Source of the DNA: CADEER01 sp965216585
GTDB taxonomy: Bacteria; Desulfobacterota; Binatia; HRBIN30; CADEER01
Direction: 5' to 3'
Length of the DNA stretch: 64,000 nucleotides
Assembly: GCA_965216585.1 (NCBI GenBank)
Contig: CBDCGC010000003.1
Span: forward strand, 2,170,001 to 2,234,000
The notes under the pieces were generated by a model that saw only the letters and a program-made list of their open reading frames with translations, did not search any database and had not been told where the DNA came from. Both the position numbers and the translations under genes were made by a program. This document shows, piece by piece, positions 9,148 to 17,646 of the stretch; the first letter of the stretch is position 1; every line of letters starts with the position of its first letter.

Positions 9148-9460
9148 CGGAGTACACGGAGTTCCACGGAGGAAAAACAACACGTAGAACGCGGTGCCCC
9201 TCGGGTTGAACCTCTTTCTTCCGTAGTTCGAGAGTCTCTCCTCCGTGGATCTCCGTGGTGAATTCTTTTTCCGTGAAACCTCCGTGGTTTCGTTTTCCTC
9301 TCCGTGGATCTCCGTGAAACCTCCGTGGTGAATTTATTCCGTAAACTTGTGAAACCTCGGTTTTGTTTTCCTCTCCGTGGATCTCCGTGAAACCTCCGTG
9401 GTGAGTTCTTTTTCCGTAAACCTGTGAACCTCCGTGGTTGAAGTTTTCCTCCGTGGTGAA
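9148..9460. repeat. CTCCGTGG repeat cluster, right of the group II intron
   Basis: At least a dozen copies of CTCCGTGG or CTCCGTGA occur with recurring longer phrases such as CTCTCCGTGGATCTCCGTG and AAACCTCCGTGG (three near-identical blocks at about 9240-9275, 9300-9335 and 9373-9405). No gene is seen in these 346 bases up to the next stop codon at 9495. The family is the same as at 6875-6960. Confidence 0.85.
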
Positions 9461-9494
9461 AGGCGGTGTCGAGCGGTTGAGTCGTTGCCGTTGT

Positions 9495-10880
9495 TCAGAA
9501 AGAGCGGTAGCGGCGCCGCACGTGTCGTTGTCGCACGCGAATCTGGGCGCGGCGTTCTTCCGTGGTGATCACGCGGGTGGTCGCCGGCAAGTGGCCGCGG
9601 ATCTCGTCAAAGGCGACCTTCTTCGCCGACAGTCGGGGCCACTGCTCCTTGGCTGGTGTTTCGCTGTAGGTCCAGCGCGGTGTCAGGAAGCCCTCACGGT
9701 GTCCGGTGGTATCCAACCAGTTCGGCACTCCGGGGTCGCGGTGGGCGACGACATAGCGGATCGCGCCGTCCTCATCGACCTCGCTCTGGTAGCCGTTCAA
9801 GCTGCCCATGCTGTTTGCGTAGTCGATGGATTCTCCCCACAGATTGCCGAGCTGAAAGCCGATATACTGAGGTTGCGCAACGACTTGGTTCTCGACGATC
9901 AGAGCCTCGTCTTCTTCGATCTCGAACACACCGCCGGCGTAGAGGTTCGTACTCTGGCCACCGCCGGTGGCAGCGGAGGCCGCGTTGATTCGATTGAAGG
10001 CGTTGCGAGAGAACTCGATGCCGGGGATGCCGCCTTCGCGGTGACCGTAGGTACCCATGAGAATCGTCCAAAAGGCATTCCAAAAGTGCATCTGCCCGCG
10101 CACCAAGTCACCGCAGCGGCGCAACTCGGCCGCGGCGCGCTCCGGCGCATACGGCGGAGGGGGCGTACCCTCGCTGCCCGGCTGATGAATCTCGAGATGG
10201 ATCGCCTCCTCGTTCGCCCAATCGTAGAAGAGTTGGCGGCCGCTGACGTAGGTGGCATAGCGCTGCGGCGGCGCGTTGGGATCGTTTGGATGCGGCCGAT
10301 CGACAACCTTGAGAGTCGGGATGAAGTTGCCGCCGTAGCCGGCCGGGCGCGCCGGTGCGAGGAGGATCTCGAAGCAACCATCTTCATCGACATCGATGGC
10401 GGTCGAATCCAAACGTCCGGTTTGCGTTTTCATCCCCGGTGCCAGCTCGCGCAGATCACCGGAATCTCCGGCCAGCACCCCGGCACTGGTCTCGAAGATC
10501 ACGTAGTGCGGTGCCTTCACCGCCCCCGGGCGCGCCTCACCCCCTCGCCAACCACTGCAATCGCCGACTCGCCCGCGAATCACGTAGCTCTCACGGCCAT
10601 CGATCTCGGCGAAGAAGTAGATCGCATCGGCGTTGTCGATCGTCGCCCGATTGATGATCGAGAGCGCGTTGCGAAACGCCGGTCGTGCCGGATCGGAGTG
10701 GAAAGCGCGCTCGATCGCACTGTGGGCAAAGCCCATCAGATAGCGGTAACCCTCTGCCAGATTACGCGGGTCGGCCGGCGGCGGCATGAGCTCTGGGTCG
10801 TCAATGGCGTCCCGAGCGCGCTGCAAGCTTGCAATCATGTCGTCCCATGCGCGGCGCAGCTCGTCACGCGGATCGGACAT
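9495..10880 (-). CDS. uncharacterised 461-residue protein
   Basis: The start is ATG at 10880 (MSDPRDELRRAWDDM), overlapping the end of the sulfotransferase gene by 17 bases; upstream in-frame codons belong to the neighbour. No signal peptide or membrane segment is visible. Mid-protein motifs include YFFAEIDGRESYVIRGRVGD, PTLKVVDRPHPND and GFQLGNLWGESIDYANSMG; the style is similar to DUF1214-type proteins, but I cannot assign a family with confidence. Coupling to a sulfotransferase suggests a shared pathway. A functionally unknown protein of similar size is coupled to the LLM enzyme at 14248. Confidence 0.7.
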   Translation of the reverse strand: MSDPRDELRRAWDDMIASLQRARDAIDDPELMPPPADPRNLAEGYRYLMGFAHSAIERAFHSDPARPAFRNALSIINRATIDNADAIYFFAEIDGRESYVIRGRVGDCSGWRGGEARPGAVKAPHYVIFETSAGVLAGDSGDLRELAPGMKTQTGRLDSTAIDVDEDGCFEILLAPARPAGYGGNFIPTLKVVDRPHPNDPNAPPQRYATYVSGRQLFYDWANEEAIHLEIHQPGSEGTPPPPYAPERAAAELRRCGDLVRGQMHFWNAFWTILMGTYGHREGGIPGIEFSRNAFNRINAASAATGGGQSTNLYAGGVFEIEEDEALIVENQVVAQPQYIGFQLGNLWGESIDYANSMGSLNGYQSEVDEDGAIRYVVAHRDPGVPNWLDTTGHREGFLTPRWTYSETPAKEQWPRLSAKKVAFDEIRGHLPATTRVITTEERRAQIRVRQRHVRRRYRSF

Positions 10881-12036
10881 CGATGCTCTCCTTCTTCGAT
10901 TCGCCAGCATCCCAACCGAAGCGTTCGAAGAGATCTCCCAGCTCGCGGCGGATCACGTCCGCCTCGAGGCCGAACTCCTCCAGGGAATAGCTGTGTCCGG
11001 TCTGGTGCTTGCGTTCGCGCTTCCCCTCGCCCGACAAACGATCGCGGAACGCGTCGCTCATCGGAATCCCCAGGTCTTCGTAAACGCTCTCGATCGCACC
11101 TGCCGGATCCGACGTGAGCTCGCGGTAGTCGACCACCGAACCGGCTACGTCGGGGTTTGCCTCTAGGGTCTGGAGCGGATGGCGATACGAGTGCCAGCTC
11201 TGGTTGGCGAGAATCTGCAAACAGCGCTGCTGGCGCGCCTCTTCCCAGCCGAGCTGTTTCCAGCCGTATCGAACGAGCTTGAGAAGGCTCGGAATCGTCT
11301 CGCGCGGATCGCGAACGTTGACCACGAATCTGGCGTCGGGAAAGTCGCGGACGAGCGATTCGACCCTGCCCGCCCACAGCGGATTCTTGGCGAGATGCGT
11401 TTTTCCGGGACCGTTCAGGTAGAGCTGCCTGCGTACGCACTCGCGGTAGAAGTCGTTGTAACGGCAGCGTTTGCGCTCCGGCCAGTCGTTCATGTGGTAG
11501 AAGTCGAGATCTCCCATGTACGGCATCTTGGTGATCCAGAAGCCAGACGCCATCGAGTAGTAGAAAACGATGTCATCCTCCTCGGCCATGGCCAGCCCCA
11601 TCGCATGGATGTGCCGCTGCGCCCCGTAACGGCGCTCCTCCCACGCCTCGACCCGACGCGTGAACATCCCGCCCAGGCGATCGCGATCGACGGCGGCCAG
11701 AAACCGTATCACCTTCTTCTGCAGCAGCGATGGGAAGTAACACTCGTACAACATGAACGACGAGAACCGACCTTCGTCCTGGCTCATCAGTCGATGGGTC
11801 AGCGTCGTACCGCTGCGCGCGTGCCCAACCATGAACACCGGAGCACGCACTTCGACACGACGCAGTCCGGGAAAGAGAATCCAGTCGAGGAAGAAACACA
11901 GGGCGTGAAAACACGCCACCGGGGGAACGAAGAGCAACAGAGCCACCAAGTAGTAGACGCGCGCCTTCGCGGACTCTTCGTTCCAAGCGAGGCCAACCAT
12001 CTTGAAGTAGTTGGCAAAGTCAAAGAGGTACCACAC
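10864..12036 (-). CDS. sulfotransferase family protein
   Basis: 390 residues. VFMVGHARSGTTLTHRL (about 67-83) is the 5'-phosphosulfate-binding loop for PAPS, and VVNVRDPRETIPSLLKL (about 243-259) the 3'-phosphate-binding strand-helix of the Sulfotransfer_3 group. A hydrophobic stretch at about residues 28-55 suggests membrane association. These enzymes move sulfate from PAPS to hydroxyls of lipids, sterols or glycans; the acceptor is unknown. One of three sulfotransferases in the window. It is translationally overlapped by the downstream unknown protein. Confidence 0.88.
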   Translation of the reverse strand: MWYLFDFANYFKMVGLAWNEESAKARVYYLVALLLFVPPVACFHALCFFLDWILFPGLRRVEVRAPVFMVGHARSGTTLTHRLMSQDEGRFSSFMLYECYFPSLLQKKVIRFLAAVDRDRLGGMFTRRVEAWEERRYGAQRHIHAMGLAMAEEDDIVFYYSMASGFWITKMPYMGDLDFYHMNDWPERKRCRYNDFYRECVRRQLYLNGPGKTHLAKNPLWAGRVESLVRDFPDARFVVNVRDPRETIPSLLKLVRYGWKQLGWEEARQQRCLQILANQSWHSYRHPLQTLEANPDVAGSVVDYRELTSDPAGAIESVYEDLGIPMSDAFRDRLSGEGKRERKHQTGHSYSLEEFGLEADVIRRELGDLFERFGWDAGESKKESIDVRSA

Positions 12037-12107
12037 GGCCTATCACCACCGACGACATCTCACTGTCCGCCCGCTGATTTCAAGTCTCTCACGCCTCACG
12101 GTTGTTC

Positions 12108-12287
12108 GTGACTAGTGATTCGTCAATAGTGATTGGTGATTAGTGAATGGGCGGGCACCAATCACCAGTCACGGTTCACAGTTCACCAGTCACGAATCAC
12201 CAATCACCAATCACAATTCACCAGTCACCAATCACCAATCACAATTCACCAGTCACCAATCACGAATCACCAGTCACCAATCACCAG
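12108..12287. repeat. heptamer tandem repeat with inverted arms
   Basis: From 12162 to 12287 there are 18 consecutive 7-bp units of form TCACNNN (mostly TCACCAA, TCACCAG, TCACGAA and TCACAAT). From 12108 to 12149 there are six units of the complementary form GTGANNN (one reads GTCAATA). The two blocks are thus inverted around a 12-bp spacer. The stop codon of the SDR gene at 12274 lies in one of the units. No spacers of CRISPR kind are present. Confidence 0.9.
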
Positions 12288-13113
12288 CCAGGAAGGCATC
12301 TCCAAGCACCGTTTTCCCATCCAGGGAGTGAACGTCGCGACCGACTTCGTGCAAGATGTTACGCGAGAACACGACGCGTCCGACGTGACGGTGCGTGCAC
12401 AGCTCCAGCGCAGCCTCGGCCATCACTTCCACCGGTTCGACCATGTCGGGATTCTTGCGCGCGATATCGCGCACCCACGACGCACTCTGAGTGAGGACGA
12501 TCGCCACCGGCGCCATCGCGTTGACGAAGATGCCGTGCTCGGTCAACTCGTGCGCCAACGCCACTGAATAGCGGTCCAGCGCCGCCTTCGTGGCACCGTA
12601 CGGACCGATGACCAGCGCCGCCATCTTGGTGTCGCGATACGGCACTGCCGGTTGCTGCGAGGTCGCACTCGTGATGTTGAGAATCCAACCACCACCGCGC
12701 TCCTTCATCGATGGAATCGCCTGCTGCGCCAGGTCGACGGGTGCGTTTAGATTCACCTCGTGCATCAGCGTACGCTCCTGCGTCGTCGCCTGACTCGGCA
12801 ACTTCATCGACGCCATCGCAGCGTTGTTGACCAGGACATCCACCGGCCCGAAGGGTTCGCTCGCGCGCGCAACCAGATCGGACCGCGCGCTCACATCGGA
12901 AAGGTCGGCTGCGACCGCGGCGGCACTGCCACCACCGTCGCGGATTTCCGCCACCGCTTCTTCGAGCGTCCCCACGAGTTTGCCGTGAGTGCCCAGGCGC
13001 GAAGCGGACAGCACCACCGAAGCACCTTCGGCGGCGAAGCGGCGCGCAATCGCCCGGCCGATACCGCGGCTCGCCCCCGTTATCAGCGCTACTTTTCCAC
13101 TCAGTGCCGCCAT
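12274..13113 (-). CDS. SDR-family oxidoreductase
   Basis: 279 residues from ATG 13113 (MAALSGKVALITGASRGIG); upstream codons to 13182 are in frame but lie before the conserved N-terminus. The cofactor motif is TGASRGIG, NNAA is present in VLVNNAAMAS, and the active-site region holds two YxxxK candidates (YRDTK and YGATK) because of a short insertion. The C-terminal residues GDAFLAGDW and the stop run into the TCACNNN repeat, so the tail may have been altered by repeat growth. Divergent from the LLM gene, 118 bases between starts. Confidence 0.85.
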   Translation of the reverse strand: MAALSGKVALITGASRGIGRAIARRFAAEGASVVLSASRLGTHGKLVGTLEEAVAEIRDGGGSAAAVAADLSDVSARSDLVARASEPFGPVDVLVNNAAMASMKLPSQATTQERTLMHEVNLNAPVDLAQQAIPSMKERGGGWILNITSATSQQPAVPYRDTKMAALVIGPYGATKAALDRYSVALAHELTEHGIFVNAMAPVAIVLTQSASWVRDIARKNPDMVEPVEVMAEAALELCTHRHVGRVVFSRNILHEVGRDVHSLDGKTVLGDAFLAGDW

Positions 13114-13231
13114 CAATCTCGAACCGACCCACCTGCCGGGAGCGAGCTTCGGACCATACGGTACAGTGGGGTGAGCGCACAACCGAGCCGCTTCCTCGAC
13201 TTTGCAGAGGGCAACGTGTCAACCTCTCGGC

Positions 13232-14251
13232 GTGCGCATCTACACCACCGCTCCCATGGAAGATCCGCGCGACGCGCGGATCACCTTCCCCCATCTCGAG
13301 GAGATCGGATACGACGGGGCTTTCTCATTCGAAGCCAAGCTCGATCCTTTTCTGCCGCTGGTGTTGGCTGCGGAGCACACGAAGACGCTGCAGTTGGGAA
13401 CGGCGATCGCGATTGCATTCGCACGCAACCCGATGAACCTCGCCAATCTCGCTCACGGGTTACAGACGATCAGCGAGGGGCGTTTCGTGCTGGGTCTCGG
13501 TTCGCAAGTGCGCCCCCACATCGAGAAGCGTTTCTCCATGACCTGGAGCCAACCGGCCGCGCGCATGCGCGAGATGGTCCTCGCCATCAAGGCCATCTTC
13601 GCTTGCTGGGAGGGAAAGGCCGACCTCGACTTCCGCGGTGAGTTCTACACCCACACGATCATGATCCCCGCCTTCAACCCCGGACCGAATCCGTTCGGAC
13701 CGCCGCCGATCGTCATGGGTGGTTTCATGCCGCGCATGATCGCGGTGGCCGGCGAGGTTGCCGACGGCTTCATCGCCCATCCTTTCAATAGCCGCCGTTC
13801 CCTGCTGGAGAACGCCATCCCGGCCCTCGAAAAGGGCCTGAAAAAGTCAGGACGCGCACGCAAAGATCTCGACGTCATCTGCGCAACCCTGGTCGTCACG
13901 GCGGACGATGAAGAGAGTTTCGAGAAGTCCAAGCTCGCGGCGCGCAAGCAGCTCGCCTTCTACGGATCGACCCCGGCCTATCGTTCGACCCTCGACTCCC
14001 ACGGCTGGGGCGATCTACACCTGGAGCTCAATCGACTTTCAAAAGAGGGAAAGTGGGACGACATGACCGGCCTGATCGACAACGAGATCCTCGAGACCAT
14101 TGCCATCGTCGGCCCGCGCAACTCCATCGCTGCGAAGCTGCGCCAGCGCCTCGACGGCATCGCCGACGGCGTCAGCCTGACCCACAACCGCGCGCCCGAT
14201 CCGGCGCAATGGGCCGACATCGTCGGCGATCTAAGGGCGGCGCGCGGATGA
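13232..14251 (+). CDS. LLM-class F420-type oxidoreductase (TIGR03617-like)
   Basis: About 339 residues. I place the start at GTG 13232 (VRIYTTAPMEDPRDA) because relatives begin there; a TTG at 13202 and an ATG at 13256 are alternatives. The luciferase-like TIM barrel is shown by HLEEIGYDGAFSFEAK, LGTAIAIAFARNPM, SEGRFVLGLGSQVRPHIEKRF and GFMPRMIAVAGEVADG. Members use reduced F420 or FMN, and this subgroup is frequent in lipid-degrading actinobacteria and related clusters. The stop overlaps the ATG of the next gene (ATGA). Confidence 0.85.
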   Translation: MRIYTTAPMEDPRDARITFPHLEEIGYDGAFSFEAKLDPFLPLVLAAEHTKTLQLGTAIAIAFARNPMNLANLAHGLQTISEGRFVLGLGSQVRPHIEKRFSMTWSQPAARMREMVLAIKAIFACWEGKADLDFRGEFYTHTIMIPAFNPGPNPFGPPPIVMGGFMPRMIAVAGEVADGFIAHPFNSRRSLLENAIPALEKGLKKSGRARKDLDVICATLVVTADDEESFEKSKLAARKQLAFYGSTPAYRSTLDSHGWGDLHLELNRLSKEGKWDDMTGLIDNEILETIAIVGPRNSIAAKLRQRLDGIADGVSLTHNRAPDPAQWADIVGDLRAARG

Positions 14252-15753
14252 GCCGGCCGAGCTTCTCGTCCGTGTTGCGCGAGCTCATCGACGGCGATCT
14301 GACCATCGACAATGACTTCAACGAGCTGATCGGCCACGCCGACGTCGTGCGCAGATTGCTGGAGGCGGCGCCTGCCAGCATCCGTTCGGATCTGGAAACT
14401 CTGCACGGGCTGATCCACGATACGGCAACGACGACCGGCACGGCAGTGCTCGGCATCTTCCCCCGCCTCACCAACCCCGAGCTGGCCAACGTCGAAGGGC
14501 GCATCTCCGACTACATCGCAGCGCAATGTGGTATTCGACTCGACGACGGTCGCTACGAAGCCGGCACGCTGGTCGGCGAATCTCGCTGCGGTGGATGGCC
14601 GGGAATCGGCAGTCCGCTGACCAACAACCGCTTTCCGTACTTGCTCGATACTTCGGCCTCGAACTACTTCTCCAATCGATTCTGGCACGGCGATGACGCG
14701 CCGCCCGGCTTCCTGCCGGTGCCGCGCGGCGGCAAGGTGGTCTTTCGCGGCGAGTATCTGCACGCCCGCTACTTCGCCTTTCACCCTTGCGATTTCGACA
14801 CCAACGCGCTGCCGACACTGATCGACGTCGACCTCGAACCCGATCCCGGCAGCGTCAACCCGTTTCGCCAAAACGTGCCGGCCGGCAGCGGTCGCCGCTT
14901 TAGCGCGCAACTGGTCTTTGCGCCGCCGCCCCGAGAGCCGGAACCCAACACCACCTACGTCGGCAACAAACGCGACGGCGAGCCGAATCAGGCGGTGTTC
15001 AACATCTTGCGCGCCACCGGTTCCGATCTCGGCGCGCTGCCTCCCAACTCCTGCGGCGTGCTTCTGCCGTCGGTGACCATCTACGATGCCGGCGGCCAGC
15101 AAACACTGCACTTCGACGAATGCGAACCGTACCCCGCCGCTACCGAACCGCCGGTCGAAACGACACACTTCGCCTCGCTACCCATCCCCGACCATCGGGC
15201 GCTCTACCAACCCGGCGTGTTCAACACCAAGCCCAACTGGGGACTGCCCTACGACCTTCTCGCCAGCAGCGACATCTTGTACGTCACGACGACCTACTCG
15301 CGCCGCTGGGGCGAGGTGTTGGTGCTGCGGGCGAAAGCATTTGAGACACCGCACACCCCCAGCGAACCAGTCCACACAGCGGGAAAACAGATCCGCGGCT
15401 TCACCGTCACCAACTACAACTTCTGGGCCGGTATCGCCGTCTCCTCGTTGATCGATCACCAAATCGCCCGCGATGAACAGGGCTTTATGACTCTCGTCGT
15501 CTCGGCCGCCGAGAACCGTCCCGCCAACGCCACCGCTGAGAACGGCGTCACCTGGATCGATTGGGGCCCGTACCTCGACGGCCAGATCACCTTCCGCCTC
15601 TTGCTGCGCCGCAACCCGCTGTTGCAGGCACTCGAAGAGGCCATCAATCACGGCGATGCCGGCGATGAGGTCCGCCCCTACGTACCCAAGGCGGCGCATT
15701 GCTCGAGGGCAGATTTCGAACGCGGTGGGTGGCGCTCTGCCCTATCGGAGTGA
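14248..15753 (+). CDS. uncharacterised 501-residue protein
   Basis: ATG at 14248 overlaps the LLM stop, so the two are co-translated. No signal peptide or membrane segments are seen. It is rich in Asp, Pro and aromatic residues, with segments such as TNNRFPYLLDTSASNYFSN, GKVVFRGEYLHARYFAFHPC, YNFWAGIAVSSLIDHQ and DWGPYLDGQITFRLLLRRNP. I do not recognise the family. Its pairing with an F420-type enzyme, and the parallel sulfotransferase plus unknown pair at 9495-12036, suggest a cytosolic partner in lipid or sterol metabolism; this is inference. Confidence 0.7.
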   Translation: MSRPSFSSVLRELIDGDLTIDNDFNELIGHADVVRRLLEAAPASIRSDLETLHGLIHDTATTTGTAVLGIFPRLTNPELANVEGRISDYIAAQCGIRLDDGRYEAGTLVGESRCGGWPGIGSPLTNNRFPYLLDTSASNYFSNRFWHGDDAPPGFLPVPRGGKVVFRGEYLHARYFAFHPCDFDTNALPTLIDVDLEPDPGSVNPFRQNVPAGSGRRFSAQLVFAPPPREPEPNTTYVGNKRDGEPNQAVFNILRATGSDLGALPPNSCGVLLPSVTIYDAGGQQTLHFDECEPYPAATEPPVETTHFASLPIPDHRALYQPGVFNTKPNWGLPYDLLASSDILYVTTTYSRRWGEVLVLRAKAFETPHTPSEPVHTAGKQIRGFTVTNYNFWAGIAVSSLIDHQIARDEQGFMTLVVSAAENRPANATAENGVTWIDWGPYLDGQITFRLLLRRNPLLQALEEAINHGDAGDEVRPYVPKAAHCSRADFERGGWRSALSE

Positions 15754-15814
15754 ACCGTCTCCAAGGACCGGCTTCGCCTTCACGACTTTCGAAGAGGCGA
15801 CTCTGCTACTGACT

Positions 15815-16909
15815 TCAAGCGGCGCCGGAACACCCGGCGCGCCGGTAGCCAAAGGCCTCGAAGGCGAATCCCCAGTGCTCGTCGACGGCCGCGACGACAT
15901 CGGGTGGCAGCTCGAAGCGGTTTTTCTCGAACGTTCCGAGCTTTCCCAAGTAGCTCTCGAAACACGGTAACGCGACGTCAAAGCCGTCGATGCCCAAGGT
16001 GTCGTAGAGACGGCGCAAGACTTTCAACGGCTCTTCGTCGAGATCTTCGTAGCGGAGCTCGAACAGGCTAGCCGCGGCGAGCGTCCGCCGGTCTTCGAGG
16101 TAGCGGCGCATGACGCGCACGTAGGCGGCGAGGGTCCAGCGATCGATCTCGTCCCAGTCGATCTCCTGCAAGGTCTCACCCGGCAACACCTTGCGATACA
16201 TGTTTCGCATCGATTGGTAGACGAGATAGGGATTGCGCACGATGTGGACGAACTTCGCCTGCGGGAAGAGCTCGAGGAGAAACGGAATCCGCGCCGTGTT
16301 CGTCGGTGTCTTCAAGGCCAGTCGACGGCCGTCGCAGAGAATCGTCGCCTTGCGCAAGAGGTCGAGGTAGTCGTTGCGAAATCCGGCGCGCTTGTCGGCG
16401 TCGGCGCCCAGGTCGCACACATAGGGGTCGTAGAGCGCCTGCACGTCATTCGGAAAGCTCATGAAATGAAGCGGTGCGTGCTGGCTGTAGTTGACCATCG
16501 CCACCTCCTCTTCCTGAGGCGAATCGATGGAGATGGCGACGTTGTCCATCGGTCGCTTCGCCGGCACGCTGCCGGCGAAGCGGCGCTCCAGCCAACCGTG
16601 GCCGGTCAGCGAGAAAGCGGGAAACGTCGATTGGTAGGTCGAGATGACGCCGAATTGCGGATCCTGCCAGAGGAGGTTGTGCAGGTGGGTCGTGCCGCTG
16701 CGCCCGTAGCCAAGGAGAAATACCGGCGGTCGGACCTCCGTATCGGCCAGCCGCTTGCCGAAACGCAGGTTTTCGAACCAGCGCAGTGGTTCGACCAGCG
16801 CCGCCGTCGCCAGTCGCCGGCGCGCGCGCCTGCGGTAGCGCGGCGCCACTTCGTGCTCGCGCAAGAGCTTCCTCAGCACCGGCAGAGGAGTGAAGCTGGC
16901 GACCGCCAT
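15815..16909 (-). CDS. sulfotransferase family protein
   Basis: 364 residues from ATG 16909; an in-frame TTG at 16930 would overlap the TetR stop. FLLGYGRSGTTHLHNLL (about 64-80) is the PAPS 5'-phosphosulfate loop, FVHIVRNPYLVYQSMRN the 3'-phosphate motif. Other recognisable parts are ALKTPTNTARIPFLLELFPQ and FELRYEDLDEEPLKVLRRLY. It lies 8 bases after a TetR regulator on the same strand, so it is probably controlled by it. Acceptor unknown. Confidence 0.88.
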   Translation of the reverse strand: MAVASFTPLPVLRKLLREHEVAPRYRRRARRRLATAALVEPLRWFENLRFGKRLADTEVRPPVFLLGYGRSGTTHLHNLLWQDPQFGVISTYQSTFPAFSLTGHGWLERRFAGSVPAKRPMDNVAISIDSPQEEEVAMVNYSQHAPLHFMSFPNDVQALYDPYVCDLGADADKRAGFRNDYLDLLRKATILCDGRRLALKTPTNTARIPFLLELFPQAKFVHIVRNPYLVYQSMRNMYRKVLPGETLQEIDWDEIDRWTLAAYVRVMRRYLEDRRTLAAASLFELRYEDLDEEPLKVLRRLYDTLGIDGFDVALPCFESYLGKLGTFEKNRFELPPDVVAAVDEHWGFAFEAFGYRRAGCSGAA

Positions 16910-16916
16910 CGCGGTG

Positions 16917-17564
16917 CTACCAACGCTCAAGATGTTCGAGAAGGAGGCGCGCGTACCACTTGCGAAAGCGCTGGCGCACGCCGGGATCGTCTTCGTGACC
17001 CGTCCTGCAATCGAGAATCGGCGCCATGATGCCGTCGCCGAGGGTCGCCACTGCAGTCAAGCGGATGATGAATTCCGAATCCTCCCGCGCCGCTGGGTCA
17101 TCTTCGGAAACCGTGCCGAGCGCCACCCTGCGTTTGTGCACCAGATCGGTGAGGTGACGCAGCAGCGGATCCTGCCGGTCGCTGTCGTCGGGTCCTTCAC
17201 CGGTCAACGCACTCCACGCCAAGAGTCGCGCCAGGCCACTGTCGCCGAGGGCGGCGAAAATCCGTTCGATCACGCCGACCGCCGACTCGCCGAGCTCCGT
17301 TTCACCCTCGAGGACCTCGACCAGCTCTTCCTCGAGACGCTGAACGGCACGATCTTGCAACGCGCTCACCAAACCGTCGCGACTCTCGAAATGGTGCAAG
17401 ATCGTCGGATGTGAGATGCCCATGTCGCTGGCGATATCCTGGAGGCGGATGGCGTCCGGCCCGCCCTGGGCGAGGCGAAGCTCGGCGGCATCGAGTATTT
17501 CACGCCTTGCTTCAGCAGAAGTACGACGGCGCCGCGCCACCTTTCGATCTCCACTCGCCGCCAT
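16917..17564 (-). CDS. TetR-family transcriptional regulator
   Basis: 215 residues. The N-terminal helix-turn-helix (ARREILDAAELRLAQGG ... IRLQDIASDMGISHPTILHHF, about 19-59) is typical of TetR repressors; the C-terminal ligand domain is unclassified. It is divergent from the Coq4-family gene, with a palindromic operator candidate in the 82-base gap, and is followed directly by a sulfotransferase. It probably represses both transcripts until a lipid-like ligand binds; this is inference from layout. Confidence 0.88.
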   Translation of the reverse strand: MAASGDRKVARRRRTSAEARREILDAAELRLAQGGPDAIRLQDIASDMGISHPTILHHFESRDGLVSALQDRAVQRLEEELVEVLEGETELGESAVGVIERIFAALGDSGLARLLAWSALTGEGPDDSDRQDPLLRHLTDLVHKRRVALGTVSEDDPAAREDSEFIIRLTAVATLGDGIMAPILDCRTGHEDDPGVRQRFRKWYARLLLEHLERW

Positions 17565-17576
17565 CGAAGATTCCTA

Positions 17577-17616
17577 TTGACAATCCTGTTGATAGTTACT
17601 ACTAACAATCCTGTCG
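17577..17616 (+). promoter_or_regulatory. promoter and palindromic TetR operator before Coq4 gene
   Basis: On the plus strand TTGACA (17577-17582) is followed after exactly 17 bases by TACTAA (17600-17605), a near-consensus sigma70 pair. Over it lies an inverted repeat centred on 17597: positions 17587-17607 pair at 8 of 10 positions, with outer GACA (17579-17582) and TGTC (17612-17615) arms. ACAATCCTGT also occurs twice (17580 and 17605). A repressor bound here would block the promoter. AAGGAG precedes the Coq4 ATG. Confidence 0.65.
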
Positions 17617-17646
17617 GTAATTGTCCGGTCCCGAAAGGAGATTTCA

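Noticed and set aside
12162..12287. Possible CRISPR or iteron origin in the TCACNNN array
   Set aside because: Heptamers have no spacers, and no replication initiator gene or DnaA boxes are near.
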